DNA of 64,000 nucleotides from Anas platyrhynchos (Eukaryota; Chordata; Aves; Anseriformes; Anatidae). The notes under the pieces are model-generated. The model was not told the DNA's origin and did no database searches. It saw nothing but the letters and a program-made list of their open reading frames with translations. This document shows positions 42,956-54,350 of this stretch, piece by piece. The position numbers were made by a program, and so were the translations under genes. Location: assembly GCF_047663525.1 (NCBI RefSeq), contig NC_092603.1:1570001-1634000 (forward strand). Reading direction: 5' to 3'. Every line of letters starts with the position of its first letter. Position 1 is the first letter of the stretch.

Positions 42956-45900
42956 TCACTCACTGTGCAGCTCCTTCCGGAGGTGTGTCCGCAGGTGCTT
43001 CATGAGGGAAGAGCTGGACATGAAGCACTTGGTGCATTTGGTGCATTTGTAGGGTTTCTCCCCAGTGTGGATCCTCTGGTGGATGATGAGGGTGGAGCTG
43101 GCCCGAAAGCTTTTCTCACAGTATGAGCATTGGTAGGGCTTTTCACCCGTGTGGATGCGCTGGTGCCTGCGGAGGGACGTGGTCTCCCGAAAGGCTTTCC
43201 CGCAGTCGGAGCAGACATGGGGCCTGGGCCCCACATGGCTTTTCTGGTGGAGGAGGAGGGCTGAGGGAAGAGTGAAACCCATCCCGCAGTCAGGGCACTG
43301 ATAGCGTTTCCCTACCAAGTGCTTTTTCTGGTGTTGGTTGAACGCCGAGCTTTCAAAGAAGGCTTCCCCACAGTCGGAGCAGCGATAAGAGGGCTGACCC
43401 TGGTGGGTCCTGAGATGGGCTACGTAGGCTGAGTTCTTTGTAAAGCTTTCCCTGCACTGGGGACATTTATAGGTCCCCTCCTCCAGGTGGCTCTTGCGAT
43501 GCTTGCTGAGCGACTTGTTGGCCATGAAGCGCTTCCCACACTCGGGGCACTCATAGGGCCTCTCACCCGTGTGTATGCGCCGGTGGATGATGAGAGTTGA
43601 ATTGGAAGTGAGTTTTTTCCCGCAGTCTGGACAGACAAAGATCCCATCCTCTGTGTGGCTCTTGCGGTGCTTGCTAAGCGACTTGTTGGCCATGAAGCAC
43701 TTCCCACACTCTGGGCATTTGTAGGGCCTCTCGCCGGTGTGTATCCTGCGGTGGATGAGAAGAGCGGAGTTGGAAGTGAGGTTTTTCCCACACTCAGAGC
43801 ATTGGTACACGTTGCTCTCGTGGTGGAGCTTGCAATGCTTCTGGAGAGAGCTGCTGGACACAAAGCGCTTCTCGCACTTGGGGCACTTGTAGGGTTTCTC
43901 CTGGCAGGGGTTTTTCAGGTGGTCTTTGAGGCTGGAGCTGCACACAAAACTTCTCCCACACCTGCAGCACGCGAAAGGCTTCTCCCCCACATGGACCCTC
44001 TGGTGCCGGTTGAGAGATGAGCCACGGCTGAAGCTCTTCCCACACTTCCTGCACGCGTGCTTGTGTTGCCCTAGCTCTATCCTCGATGAGCTCTTGTGTG
44101 GATGCTTCCTCCCGTTGTGGCTGGAGGAAGCCAATCTCCGTCCTGAGTGGCTCTTGTGGTGCTCGTAACCCAGGGAGGTACCATCTTTGGGATTCCTCAT
44201 GGTCTCGCCACGCAGTTCCACCCACTCTCCCTCTTCCTCCTGTGAACTGTCCTCCGTCTCACTTGTCAACCCATCCCCTGCCAGGACAGAGGGAGAGAAA
44301 CCAGAGAAACCATGGAAAAGTGTCTGGGAGAAGTGGGAACAAAGACAGAAGAATGAAGGACAGGATCCCACACATTTTTTCCCTGGAGGAGAATCATAAA
44401 AAGGAAGGAATTCACCACCAGCCTCAACGTTCAGGGTAGGGGGCTTGCAGGAAGGATGGAGAAAAATATCACCAAGAAGTGCTGTCAGGACTCATCCTAC
44501 CAGGCCAAGCTGATCTAGAAGTAGCAGCCCACCTCTCTAAGGAGAGTTATTAGGTATTTATGGATGACAAAGCTCTGACCAAGCCAAGGGGTATTCCATA
44601 TCATCTGACGTCATGCTAAACAATATATAGGGGTGGCTAGCCAGGGGAATACCCCTTTGGCTAGTTTGGGTCACCTGTCCCGGGTCTGCCCCCTCCCAGC
44701 TCTTACTGCACCCCCAGCCTGCCCGTTGGCAGGACAGAGCAAAAGGCTGAGATGTCCTTGGCTTAGTATAAGCACTGCTCTGCAACAATTAAAGCATCGG
44801 GGTGTTATCAGCACTCTTCTCATCCTAAGCCAAAACACAGCATTCCACCAGCTACTAGGAAGAAAAATAATTCTAACTGAAACCAGGACAAGCTCAAAGG
44901 CCTTGCATGCCCGCACCCCCTTCTACCAACTCCCCCCATTTCCAGTATGGGACTACAGTCCTGCTTGTGGGTGGCCTGGAGTGATGCCCAGTGTGTGGAC
45001 ATGTCCCAGTGGGTTTCCCCAGCTCAGGGGAGAAAACAAGCCCCTTACCTGAGTAGGATGAATTGGAGCCGGAGGAACTTGCTGCATCTCGGCAGCTTTT
45101 CCACCGCTTCCTCTTCCTCGCCCACAGCCTCAGGAGGGGTCTCACCGGTTCTTCATCCTCAGAGGTCTCGATGTCGGGGATCCAAGCCTCTTCCCCTTGC
45201 TCCAGATGAATGAGCAGCCCAGGGCTGTACGCTGGGAAGACTGCTCAGTTAGACAGCAGTGGACTACTGGGTAGAGCACAGCCACGCACGAAGCCTCATC
45301 ACACAGAACATGGCTGTGATCTTATACCTGAGCCTTCTGCAAAGTGAAAAGAAAATCCACATGCCCAGGGCTCTCTGAGGAGGGAAGAGCTGGGTCTTTC
45401 CAGAGCAGTATCTACACCCAGACTCATCACTCAAGAGATGTCCAGGTGATTCAGAAGGCAGATGTACATCCCAGGGCATAGTAAGATTGAAGAGAGGAAT
45501 CAGCCTCCAAGACTACTTCTCAAGAAGACAGAAAAGCCCAGCAGCAGGGAGAGTGGATGAGAAATGCAGAAACTGCCCATCTGAACAGATTCAGGGAGTA
45601 TGGAGCAGGAGGAAAAGGAAGGCTGGAGAAACAGAGAAAGGAGAACAGGTTGTGACCCAGGCCTGGCAGATGGCCTGGGTGCATCTCACCCAAGTGAGTT
45701 TTATTTACTTGGAGAAAAATCTGCCACACTCACAAGGTAATGGGCTGCCTCTTGTTAACGCAGAGACTTCAACTAGTTGAACATCTCCTCCAAGAGCAAA
45801 ACGTTGTAGAAGGGCTAGGGGCACACAAAGCAAGAAAGGATGCTCAAGGACAGAGCTGGAGTGGGCAGCACTACACAAAGGCCAGCGGGCTGCACGTCTG

Positions 45901-48898
45901 AACGGGTGACTTTTGTCCTCTTGTCTGCTAATGGGCACCAGTGTACTTCAAGCCTGAATCATTGCCTTTCATTATTTCTTAGATGGAGCAGCTCAGCTTG
46001 ACAAAGAATGCCACTACCATCTAGAAAACCAGCAGGAACCTAAGCTAAAAGGTTTAGTACTGATGTTACCCAGTCCCACAATGAAATTTCATTAGAAAAG
46101 AGCAACAAAGACAATAAAAGATCTGGGAAACCTGCAGAATGATGAGACTGAAGTTTATCTGGGTCATCTGATGACAAAGCAACTCTGTTTCCTTTTTCAG
46201 TGTTGTTTTGCCCTTAAGATCAGAAGTTCCTAAGAAGCACAATAACTTGGGTCCATCTTTAGAGCCTCAAAATATTGCCTGTATGCAACCCTGCTCCCAA
46301 ACACCGACTGGAAAGCAACCAAGGAACAGCCCAAATCAAGGCTGTACCTGTGATTATCCACCTAGGGATCAACATCCACACATCACCTTGTGATGAGCAG
46401 AACCCCAAACCTTTCATTGCCCATCCCAGTGCCCTAAATGCTCAACTTGAGTCATCTTGCCATCTTGCGTACTCTTCTCCCGGACCTGCAACTCACGTCT
46501 CCTGTCCGGAGAAGCTTATGGGCTTCATCACCCAGCTGTCAGGAGAGGGCACTGTGAGCCCAAAGGAGCCTCCCAGACCCATCTAGCAAAACCCCAAATT
46601 TTTGGTTTTAACTCAATTCAATACCAGCAGTTTTGCTCAAGCTGCAAACCATGTTTGGGGTGTTTGAACCAACCACAAGGGTTTGGGCATTTGAGCCAAG
46701 TTCTCAGCTAAGTTTCTGGCTGTGGATTAAGTAGAAATCCCAAACTACTAAAGAAATACCTAATTAGCATCATGCACAGAAAGATCCCTTGCAGTTTTCT
46801 CCCTTGCTGTCCTTATCCATCATTCTACCTTCTTGTCCTGCTGATATTTCTCTTGGGAATTTGCAAGGGAAGGGTGGAAAAGCAAAGAAACAAGCAATCT
46901 TGAGTGTGCCAAAAGCAGAACCAGAGTAGAGAGGGCCTGTGCAGTACAGGAGCAAGTGTGTAAAGCAGGAAAAAAGTTTTGAAAAAGTGTAATTCGTTTG
47001 GAAAGGAGGTTTTTTATGGCGTGGGGTCCCCCTGGTGGCAGGTTTTTTGCGCACCCTTAGCAATCTCCCCGCATGGTCCTGACGTTGAATTGTCCCTGGT
47101 GCATGGCACAAAAATCTTAAAAGGTCCCATTGTGAATTAGTCAAATTTGTCATTTTTTTTGCTGTCATTTTAGAGGAGGAGCAGAAGGGCTTTGTCCCAG
47201 GGTAGTGTGGCCGAGCGGTCTAAGGCGCTGGATTAAGGCTCCAGTCTCTTCGGGGGCGTGGGTTCGAATCCCACCGCTGCCAGATTCCTTTTCTGGGAGC
47301 ATGGGGGGACCCCAGCCCAGCTGGAGTGCACTGCAGGGTTACACAGCAGGAGCCCTGCAGAAGGGAGCAGAGCAGCACATCTGGGGTTCTGCTGGACCCA
47401 GTGAAGAAGAAGCTGCAGCCCATTTGCAAGGACACCCAGGGGAAGGATCCTGCTCCTGCCTCTGCCCCATGTTTTTCCTCCTTTCACTGCACATCCTTGT
47501 GCCTCTAAATAGTTGTAGGAAGCCAACTGAGAACTGAAGCCAGGGGGGTGAAGCCCTCCAGGGCATTGCAGTGGGTGATTTTCAGCCCATGCAGCATCTC
47601 CCACCTTCCTCAAGCCCCCTGCCCATCCCTGCAGCCCAGGACCCCACTTAATTAATTTCTAGATCCATGCCAGCTTAATTAAAAGTACTTAATTACCAAA
47701 GTAAGCATCATGCACAGAGTTACTCAGAGAAGCTCCACAAGTGGTATATGGACAAGTACAGTGGAAACGCAATTGGATTTAGGGTTGATTCCACCTTCCC
47801 TTTCCACAGACATCACCTGGGCAAGGTAAGGTCCCTTTGCATTTTTCTCCCTTGCTGTCCATAACCCAGCATTCTCCCTTCTTCTCCTGCTGACATTTCT
47901 CTTGGGAATTTGCATGGGAAGGGTAGAAAAGCAAAGAGATAAGGATTCTCTCAAGCATCCCAAAAGCAGAAACCCACCACAGAAGTGCTCGCCAAGACAT
48001 ACAAATTACAAAGCAAGAAAAAATGAGTTGAAAAAGCTGCATTTCTTTCAAAAGGAGCCTTGCTGCTTGAAACCAGGAATGGAAGGGCTACATGGAAATG
48101 AACTTAGGGAAGATTCAAAGACTGGTGTGTTCTCCTGAACACCGAGCTACCTGTCATGGCTGAGGGACTGCGATGCTCCAAGGGAATTTTGGGAATGGAG
48201 GCAGAAGGGTTCCCTACCTGGCTCGAGCACAGGCGCCTGATTTCTCTGCAGGGGGGTTGCTAGAGACCATTGCTTATCCGTGGCAATTACTATTACCTCT
48301 TCGAATGCCTCGGGCACCTGGAGGGAAAAGTCAAAGTAAATGAAGTTATAGAAAAGAAAATATATATGAGGATAAAAGTAAAGTGAAGAGAAGTTAAAAG
48401 TGAAGATGGAAATGTGAAAATAAGAATGTAACTTATGTGTAAAAATAAATGAAAATAGATGTAAATGAAAATGAAGGTGAATAAACATAAAGAAATGAAA
48501 ACACAAATGAAAATGTACAAATACGGAGGATAAATTGAAACATAAATGAAAATTATAAATAATATATTTATAAAGAAATGAAAATAAATATAAATGAAAA
48601 CAAACACTTGGAAACAAACACAAACGAAAATTAAAAGTAAAATATATAAAGAAGTGAAAACAAACAAACGAAAACCAACACAAATGAAAAATTAAAATAA
48701 AATTTATAAATATAAAGAATTAAAATAAAACAAGCACAAATGAAATCAAGCACAAAAACAAGCACAAACAAAATCAAACACCAAATATATATATATATAT
48801 TTAACTATAAAAAATCAATAAAAATGGCTTTAACAACCCCTCCTGGAGCTGGTATCCCCCAATGTGCCCCTAACATCCCTTACCTGGGCAGACTCCAT
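42956..48898 (-). CDS. C2H2 zinc-finger protein with degenerate KRAB-like N-terminus
   Basis: Predicted nuclear DNA-binding regulator, 539 aa, from four exons whose phases agree: 48898-48884 (MESAQ), 48317-48218, 45231-45049 and 44277-42956. Exons 2-3 give AFEEV, TDKQWSLATPLQRN and GLLIHLEQGEEAWIPD, which follow the spacing of KRAB (F-E-D-V, E-W-x-L-x-x-x-Q-R, LEQGxEPW) but lack the LYRDVM segment, so KAP1 binding is doubtful. An acidic/basic linker follows, then 13 tandem fingers from about residue 173 to 530, linked by TGE(R/K)P-type linkers. Finger 2 ends in Cys (HLKNPC) instead of His. Fingers 4-5 and 6-7 are near copies. The last exon is certain; the small 5' exons are inferred. It corresponds in position to the BZFP genes of the chicken MHC-B region. 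Confidence 0.82.
44583..44890 (+). mobile_element. Rearranged LTR fragment in zinc-finger intron
   Basis: Bases 44645-44890 match the right half of the solo LTR at 6972-7567 and end at the same CCAGGACA. Bases 44584-44642 match its middle part but inverted (ACGTCATGCTAAACAATATA instead of TATATTGTTTAGCATGACGT). The left part of the LTR is absent. It is a broken fossil of the same family, lying between the last two exons of the zinc-finger gene. Confidence 0.8.
45250..46764. other. Intron of the zinc-finger gene, no further feature seen
   Basis: The sequence is mostly unique with no open frame of convincing composition and no repeat that I recognise. It lies within the large intron between the exons at 45049-45231 and 48218-48317. 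Confidence 0.5.
46765..47010. repeat. Local duplication, copy 1 (left of tRNA)
   Basis: Shares blocks with 47785-48055: TTTTCTCCCTTGCTGTCC, TTCTCTTGGGAATTTGCA, GGGAAGGGT and AAAAGCAAAGA in the same order and orientation. The two copies flank the tRNA gene. Confidence 0.7.
47201..47282 (+). tRNA. tRNA-Leu, anticodon AAG
   Basis: An 82-base type II tRNA with a long variable arm. The acceptor stem GGTAGTG pairs with CGCTGCC, with wobble pairs; A box TGGCCGAGCGG is at 47208-47218 and B box GGTTCGAATCC at 47261-47271. The anticodon loop TTAAGGC is closed by CTGGA/TCCAG, giving anticodon AAG at 47235-47237. A TTTT Pol III stop lies at 47289-47292. There is no intron. It differs from the common vertebrate Leu-AAG gene at very few positions, so it is probably active. 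It lies antisense inside the zinc-finger gene intron. Confidence 0.95.
47785..48055. repeat. Local duplication, copy 2 (right of tRNA)
   Basis: Second copy of the block at 46765-47010 with small differences. No second tRNA accompanies it. The duplication ends about 160 bases before the KRAB-like exon. Confidence 0.7.
48335..48830. repeat. A-rich low-complexity tract
   Basis: About 500 bases built from AAATGAAAA, AAACAAACA and AAAATAAA words, ending in a short (TA)n at about 48787-48800. The long minus-strand frames here are an artefact of the A-rich composition. It lies in the first intron of the zinc-finger gene. Confidence 0.85.
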
Positions 48899-49089
48899 CG
48901 CTGATACCCGGTTTCAGGGCAACAGTGCCAGGTACAGTCCGGGGGCCATGGCTCTGTGCACCCTACAAAAATTAAATTATTAGTGATAATAGCACATTAA
49001 GCCTCACACACACACCCCAAAACAAAACAAAACAAAACACTTTTTTTTCCGTATTTTTAGAGATATTTGGTTAAATCCAGCCCGGAGGT

Positions 49090-49330
49090 TTGAGTGAGCT
49101 ATTTTGGGGATGGGAGGACTCACCCCCACGCCCCCTTCCTCCAAGCTTTAATTTTAGGGGCTCCATGTTACCTGTGCGCCCCCGCGTTACCTGAGCATCC
49201 CGGTGCTACCTGCGCGCCCTCCGCCGCCGCTGCCTCCCCCCTGGAGGAGGAGTCGGGGGGGGGGAAGGTAGTGTTAGCCCACTCCCCTTCCCCTCTCCAT
49301 ATGCGGGGGTGGGGAAGGGCTGGAGCCAGC
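49090..49330 (-). promoter_or_regulatory. GC-rich probable promoter of the zinc-finger gene
   Basis: A local GC-rich, CpG-containing patch (GCGCGCCCTCCGCCGCCGCT near 49213) lies about 200-400 bases upstream of the predicted start codon at 48898 on the minus strand. Two CAG-GTAAC donor-like sites at about 49165-49195 suit a noncoding first exon. No transcription start can be set. Confidence 0.45.
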
Positions 49331-49479
49331 CCTGAGCACGATTTTGGGGATAAAGTTAGTTTTGGTGGTGTTTTGTTTTGTTTTGTTTTGGTTGGTTTTC
49401 TTTGTCTTTATTATTATTATTATTTTATTTTTTGCAACTCTGCCTGGCGAAGCTGGGAGGGAGAAATTTGGAGGTGAGA

Positions 49480-50785
49480 AAAGCTCTGCCTGAGCCCCCC
49501 CAGAACCAGCCCTGCCCAAGGAGGAAATAAGGAAAAATGGGGAATATTTGGTTAAAACCCCAAAACGGGTGTCAGCCAGCAGTTGCAAACGCTCACTACT
49601 GACTTCCCTGGGAGATTTATTGCAGTTACTTTAAAGCACATCCCAGTGTCCCAACACTGATTTAATACCCACACCTCTACCCCTACACACAAATTAAAGG
49701 AAAAAAAAAATACAGCACAAACTTTCCATGATTCCCTTAACCTGAACAAAATTTTATAAAAATCTAAATTTCTACAAGAGTTTCTAAGGCATCTTTTTCC
49801 CCTTTCACTGTCCAGTATTAAAGATAGCAATTTCCCTAATCGATGTGAGATCTGAAATAAAACAGGCCTGGGGTGGAAAATTCAACCCAGCATTGAACTT
49901 TGCTCCCAAAGGCCCTGGCTCGCTTTGAGCCCACAGCATCCTCCAACTCCCAAATTTTCCTTTCCTAAAGAAACTAACTTGCAAGTGGGGGGAGGGGGGG
50001 GGGGGAAGCACATTTCTGTTCTGCCCTTTTTTTCCAAATAAAAATTGTCCAGATTCAGATTTGCCAGGTAGAGAAACCTTCCTGAAACGTGGAGAGAGAG
50101 ATTTTAAATTGCATTGTGCACTTAAAGTGAAGCTTTTTTTTTTCCTGCTTGATTTCATTAGCACCTTTAACAGGCACTGACCCCTTTCTTTTACAGAAAA
50201 AAAAAAAAAGAAAGGAAAAGAAAAAGAAAAAAGGAAAAGAAAATCCCCGACAAATGTTTGTCTTTAGGAGTGCAGTTATTTCTTTATCACCCTGATGAAT
50301 GGGAGCTGCCTGGGCTCTGCATTTCTCCCTGCACTACCACCCCCACCCCTGCCAGCTCAATTTCCTCCAAGACCCAAGCCAGCCAACCACAATCTGAAAA
50401 AAAAAAAAAAAAAAGCCCATTTTCAAGTGAGACCAAGAGCTTCCATCACTTCCATCAGGAGAAAATTGTTCCTTTATCCCAGAGTTGCCCAAGTTGCCCA
50501 ATTCCCAATTTTTTGGTATGTCCAGGGTTTTTCTTCCTTAGGGGGTTTTACCGTGATTATTTATCAGACCAGAGAGGGTCAACCCCCCACCCATTCAATT
50601 AAATATCCTTAAGATTTCAATCCTTTAACTTTACAGCGCTCAGTAAATCCTATATAGGAGCTATGCCCCCCAAAAACATTGAAGAATGTTTATATGGTTT
50701 ATGCCCTCGAGGTGTGATACATAGTTCTTGAGTAGAGGTCTACGAGATCTCAGCCACTTCAAAATGTGTAAAATTATTGCATTCA
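49480..50785. other. Gene-free intergenic sequence
   Basis: Contains G-runs near 49987-50004, A-rich runs at 50200-50245 and 50397-50414, and unique sequence. No coding exon with a supporting partner was found. Confidence 0.5.
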
Positions 50786-50789
50786 CAGA

Positions 50790-51002
50790 AAATTTTAATG
50801 TTATTTAATGTCAATGTTATTTAATATTAATGTTAGTTCATGTTATTTAAAGTTAATGTCATTTAATGATAGTTAATGTTAGTTTAATATTAATGTTATT
50901 TATGTTAATGTTAGTAAATGTTATTGTTAGTATTATTTGATGTTAATGCTATTTAATGTTATTTAATGTTAATGTCAACATCATATAATGTTATTTAATG
51001 AG
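50790..51002. repeat. AT-rich tandem repeat of about 10-11 bases
   Basis: Degenerate tandem copies of TTAATGTTATT-type units run for about 210 bases (for example GTTATTTAATGTTAATGTCA). No gene is associated. Confidence 0.8.
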
Positions 51003-54000
51003 CAACACTGTCTTTTTCATAAGAACTCTTGTGTTCTTATCATCAACAAACTTTTTGCACAAGAAACTAACTTTTCCACCCAAACGCTAAATTTCAAATT
51101 TGCAGCATCCCCTGCCTTTCAAAATCTCTTCCTTTATTAACCAAAGAGCCCTTTCTGCCTGCTGCCCCAAATAAGCCTGTGGCTTATGGTTTGGGTATCA
51201 TTATTTTTCTATTCTGAGCTGTTTTTTAGCTTTTTCTGGCTGCAAATATTAATTGGGTGCTTCTGCCCTTAATCATCATCTCCCCATATTTCCACGGAGA
51301 ACGCAAGAGCTGAGATGTTCACCCATGGGGAAGCAGAGCCGGCCAAGGCATCCATCTAAAGCAATAAATATGCCAAAACCCACGGGGAATATGAATGAAA
51401 GAAGAAATTTAGGAAGAAATTTCAGCTCTCCATGTCTACCACCTGGCTGGAAAGTCTCTCAACTCCCCTGGGGAAAAAAATAAAAAAAAATCCACCTTAT
51501 CAGCCCTGCTATCAAGGAGGACCCCACAGGTGCCAAGTACCCTTTCTTCCAGAGATTGCTCATCTGATACATACCTAATGCAGCCCCATGCTGCTATTCA
51601 GCTTGGAAAGCCTTCCCCAGGCTATTTCTGGTCCTGGGGAACACTTTTTTTGTGTGCCTGCTATTCCAGCACAAGGAATAAAAGCCTGCAAAGCAGCACA
51701 GGATGGCTGGAAGGGACATTTGCTATTATCCATGTGCAAACAAATGCTTTTTTTTAGGAAAATGCACAACACCCTTCCAGCCTGCATGCTGCTTGATCTC
51801 TCTCTCTCTCTTTTTCTTTTTTCTTCCCAGTTTTCTGCTACTTTATGTGCTCACGTGGGCCAAGAAATAGTGTTGTTTTATTTATTTTTTTTCCTCTTCC
51901 CTCCTATCTAAATTTCCTTGCAGCTCTGCAGATAACATACAAAGAAATCTGAGCTGCTTCAAGGACTTCTACCCCCAAAAAGATGGCCTCGCTTCATCCA
52001 GTGGTCTGGTTTGGGTGCACAGGGGGGCTGTATCTTAAAAACAGGCTCCCCCGTTGCAATGGAAGAGGTCAAATCTCTCAGAAAGCATCTCCCAAAAGGC
52101 AAAACCACCCTTCCTTCTGTAAGAACCACCACGACCTTCTCATGGGACCTACAACAACCTGCATAGCCAAGGATACACCATTCTTGCACTACTCTAAGCC
52201 CATCACCCATTTGGGAACGGAGGAGATTCCCATGTTGACAAGCCTTTAGCTCTGGTCTGGTCACCATCATGAGTGTCCATGGCCTGGAGGTGAACCCCAA
52301 AAGTACCTCCATAGTGGTGGTCTCAACACCTGGCTGGCAACCCAGGCTGCACCCACCTCCTGTGGTTCCTCCACTGTTTCTGGTCTCGAGGAATCTTTCT
52401 CATGCCCAAAGAAACTCAGCTTGCACAGCCCAAAAGGAGGGAGAAAAAAAAAAAAAAAAAAAAAAGGAACTCCTCTTGGAGGGACATCGCATTTAATGGC
52501 TGCAATGCCAGCTTCAGATGTGAGCAACCCAAAACACCTTGCATACTTTCTTGTGCTAAGAGTTTTCAATACTTCTTTGGCCCCTTTTTCTATCCCCGTG
52601 CCTGCTCGGGCCCCACAGCTTTCACAGACTTCCTCACAACTCTCCCTTATCGCCTCCTTCTGTGCCGAAAAAGTCATAAATTTTGGTTTGCCTTCCCAGT
52701 AGCACGCAGGACCCAATTTTTCGACCACCTGCCTCACACTGGCTCCTTATCACAACATCCCCAAGGCCCCTCAAAGCACAAAGACATCCTCTGCTTTGCT
52801 AAAATAGTAAAACCTGGACATTTTATCATATTAAGTTGCTGAGCCCGTGTAACCCTATAACCTCTAAGCCTATATAACATCATTGGGGAATGTGGTTCTT
52901 GGATATCCAAACCAGCTCAAGGAGAATCCATTGGATGGTAATCAGATGGTCATCGATTTTGTTTAGCTAAAATATGAACCAGCCACCCTGGACTCAGTTT
53001 TGGACACTGGATGGATTCAGAAACTTCAGTCAAAAGAGATGCTTCATGGTTTTAACAGGGTTTTCCAAGGGGGTGTGATGTGTAGGGGCTGCTCCAGAGT
53101 GGGATATGGGGCTGGTACCCACTGATGGTCCCTTGGGGCATCTCTTGCCCAGGAGAATGCATCTAAGTTGCACGCTTAGTGGGGGGAAGCCTACATGCAA
53201 ACCCCCTTCCCATGAGACTGGGGCTGAAGGGCACATTTATGCTCCTAAAATCAGCATTAGGATCCATTTCCTGCATGTGAACCCAAAGGACACATTCTTT
53301 AAAATCCTCAGTCCCTCCAGAATAGGGTTAATGCAACTAGACTGTATATTGGGAATAAACCCTGGGGGTTGCTGTAAAGTTTGAATACAACCCTGGGATT
53401 TATTATTATAATGATTGTTGTTGTTGTTGTTTGGGGAGGAGGGGGGGTCTCTTTGCAAGATGTACTAAGTCAAAAAAAAAGAAAAAAAAAAAAAAGGATG
53501 CCAAGGACCATGCACAAGGCTGCATCTCAAGAGCAAAGCCAGAGATTGGGATCAGAACGGTTTCTCCTCCCGGCCTGGCCTTGCAGGGATCTGCCATGGG
53601 TAGGTGCTGGGGGGGCTGGGGCTTTGTGTAGGGCCCCCCGGAGGGATGCTTCTGCCCATTGTGTCAGCCCCGGCCATCCCGGCCCCATTAACTTCCCGAT
53701 GGCCCATCCAGGCAGCTGCCCAGGGGCTTAACCCTTTCCTCCCAAACTCATCCAGGACATTTGCCGTCATTGCAAATTCATGAGCATGCACCCCCCCTCC
53801 AACCCCCTCGAAAAAAAACTTTCTTCCCCCAAAATGTTCCAGAGGCAGCACCTTCTCCAGCACAAACCGCGGTCCCCAAAGTCCCTTTTCTTCCCAAATT
53901 AAGTTTTTTTGCCAGCCATGAACATTTTGTTTTTCCAGCTTTCTCAAGACTCTTCAAGGTGCTTATCCTCGTGTCAAGGAGTTAAAACTATGTCATCACT

Positions 54001-54205
54001 GGAACCCCATCTATCCTCCCTCAAATATAGGTTCATCTGCCAGACAGCTTTATTTGGGCTTCTCCATACTGCCTCCAGCCAGCTCCTTTTCTAACCCCAC
54101 ACCAGTATTGTCCCTTTGGTGCACCCTTTGGTGCAGAAGATGGAGCCTGGAGTGAAAATCAGCCGTTTTCCCATGATTTGATGACAAAACACAGAACCAT
54201 TCTGC
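51003..54205. other. Gene-free intergenic sequence
   Basis: No exon, tRNA or recognisable transposon could be supported. There are A-runs at about 52444-52464 and 53474-53495 and a TTG triplet run near 53417. Short frames have ordinary background composition. Confidence 0.5.
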
Positions 54206-54206
54206 T

Positions 54207-54350
54207 GAAGAAAAGAAAAGAAAAGAAAAGAAAAGAAAAGAAAAGAAAAGAAAAGAAAAGAAAAGAAAAGAAAAGAAAAGAAAAGAAAAGAAAAGAAAAG
54301 AAAAGAAAAGAAAAGAAAAGAAAAGAAAAGAAAAGAAAAGAAAAAGAAAA
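54207..54350. repeat. (AAAAG)n microsatellite
   Basis: About 28 uninterrupted copies of AAAAG, then AAAAAGAAAA. The length and purity suggest an unstable, probably polymorphic locus. Confidence 0.97.

Noticed and set aside
48147-48683. Minus-strand frames rich in Phe and Ile, resembling membrane proteins
   Set aside because: They are translations of an A-rich low-complexity tract. Only the short stretch at 48218-48317 has a supported exon reading.
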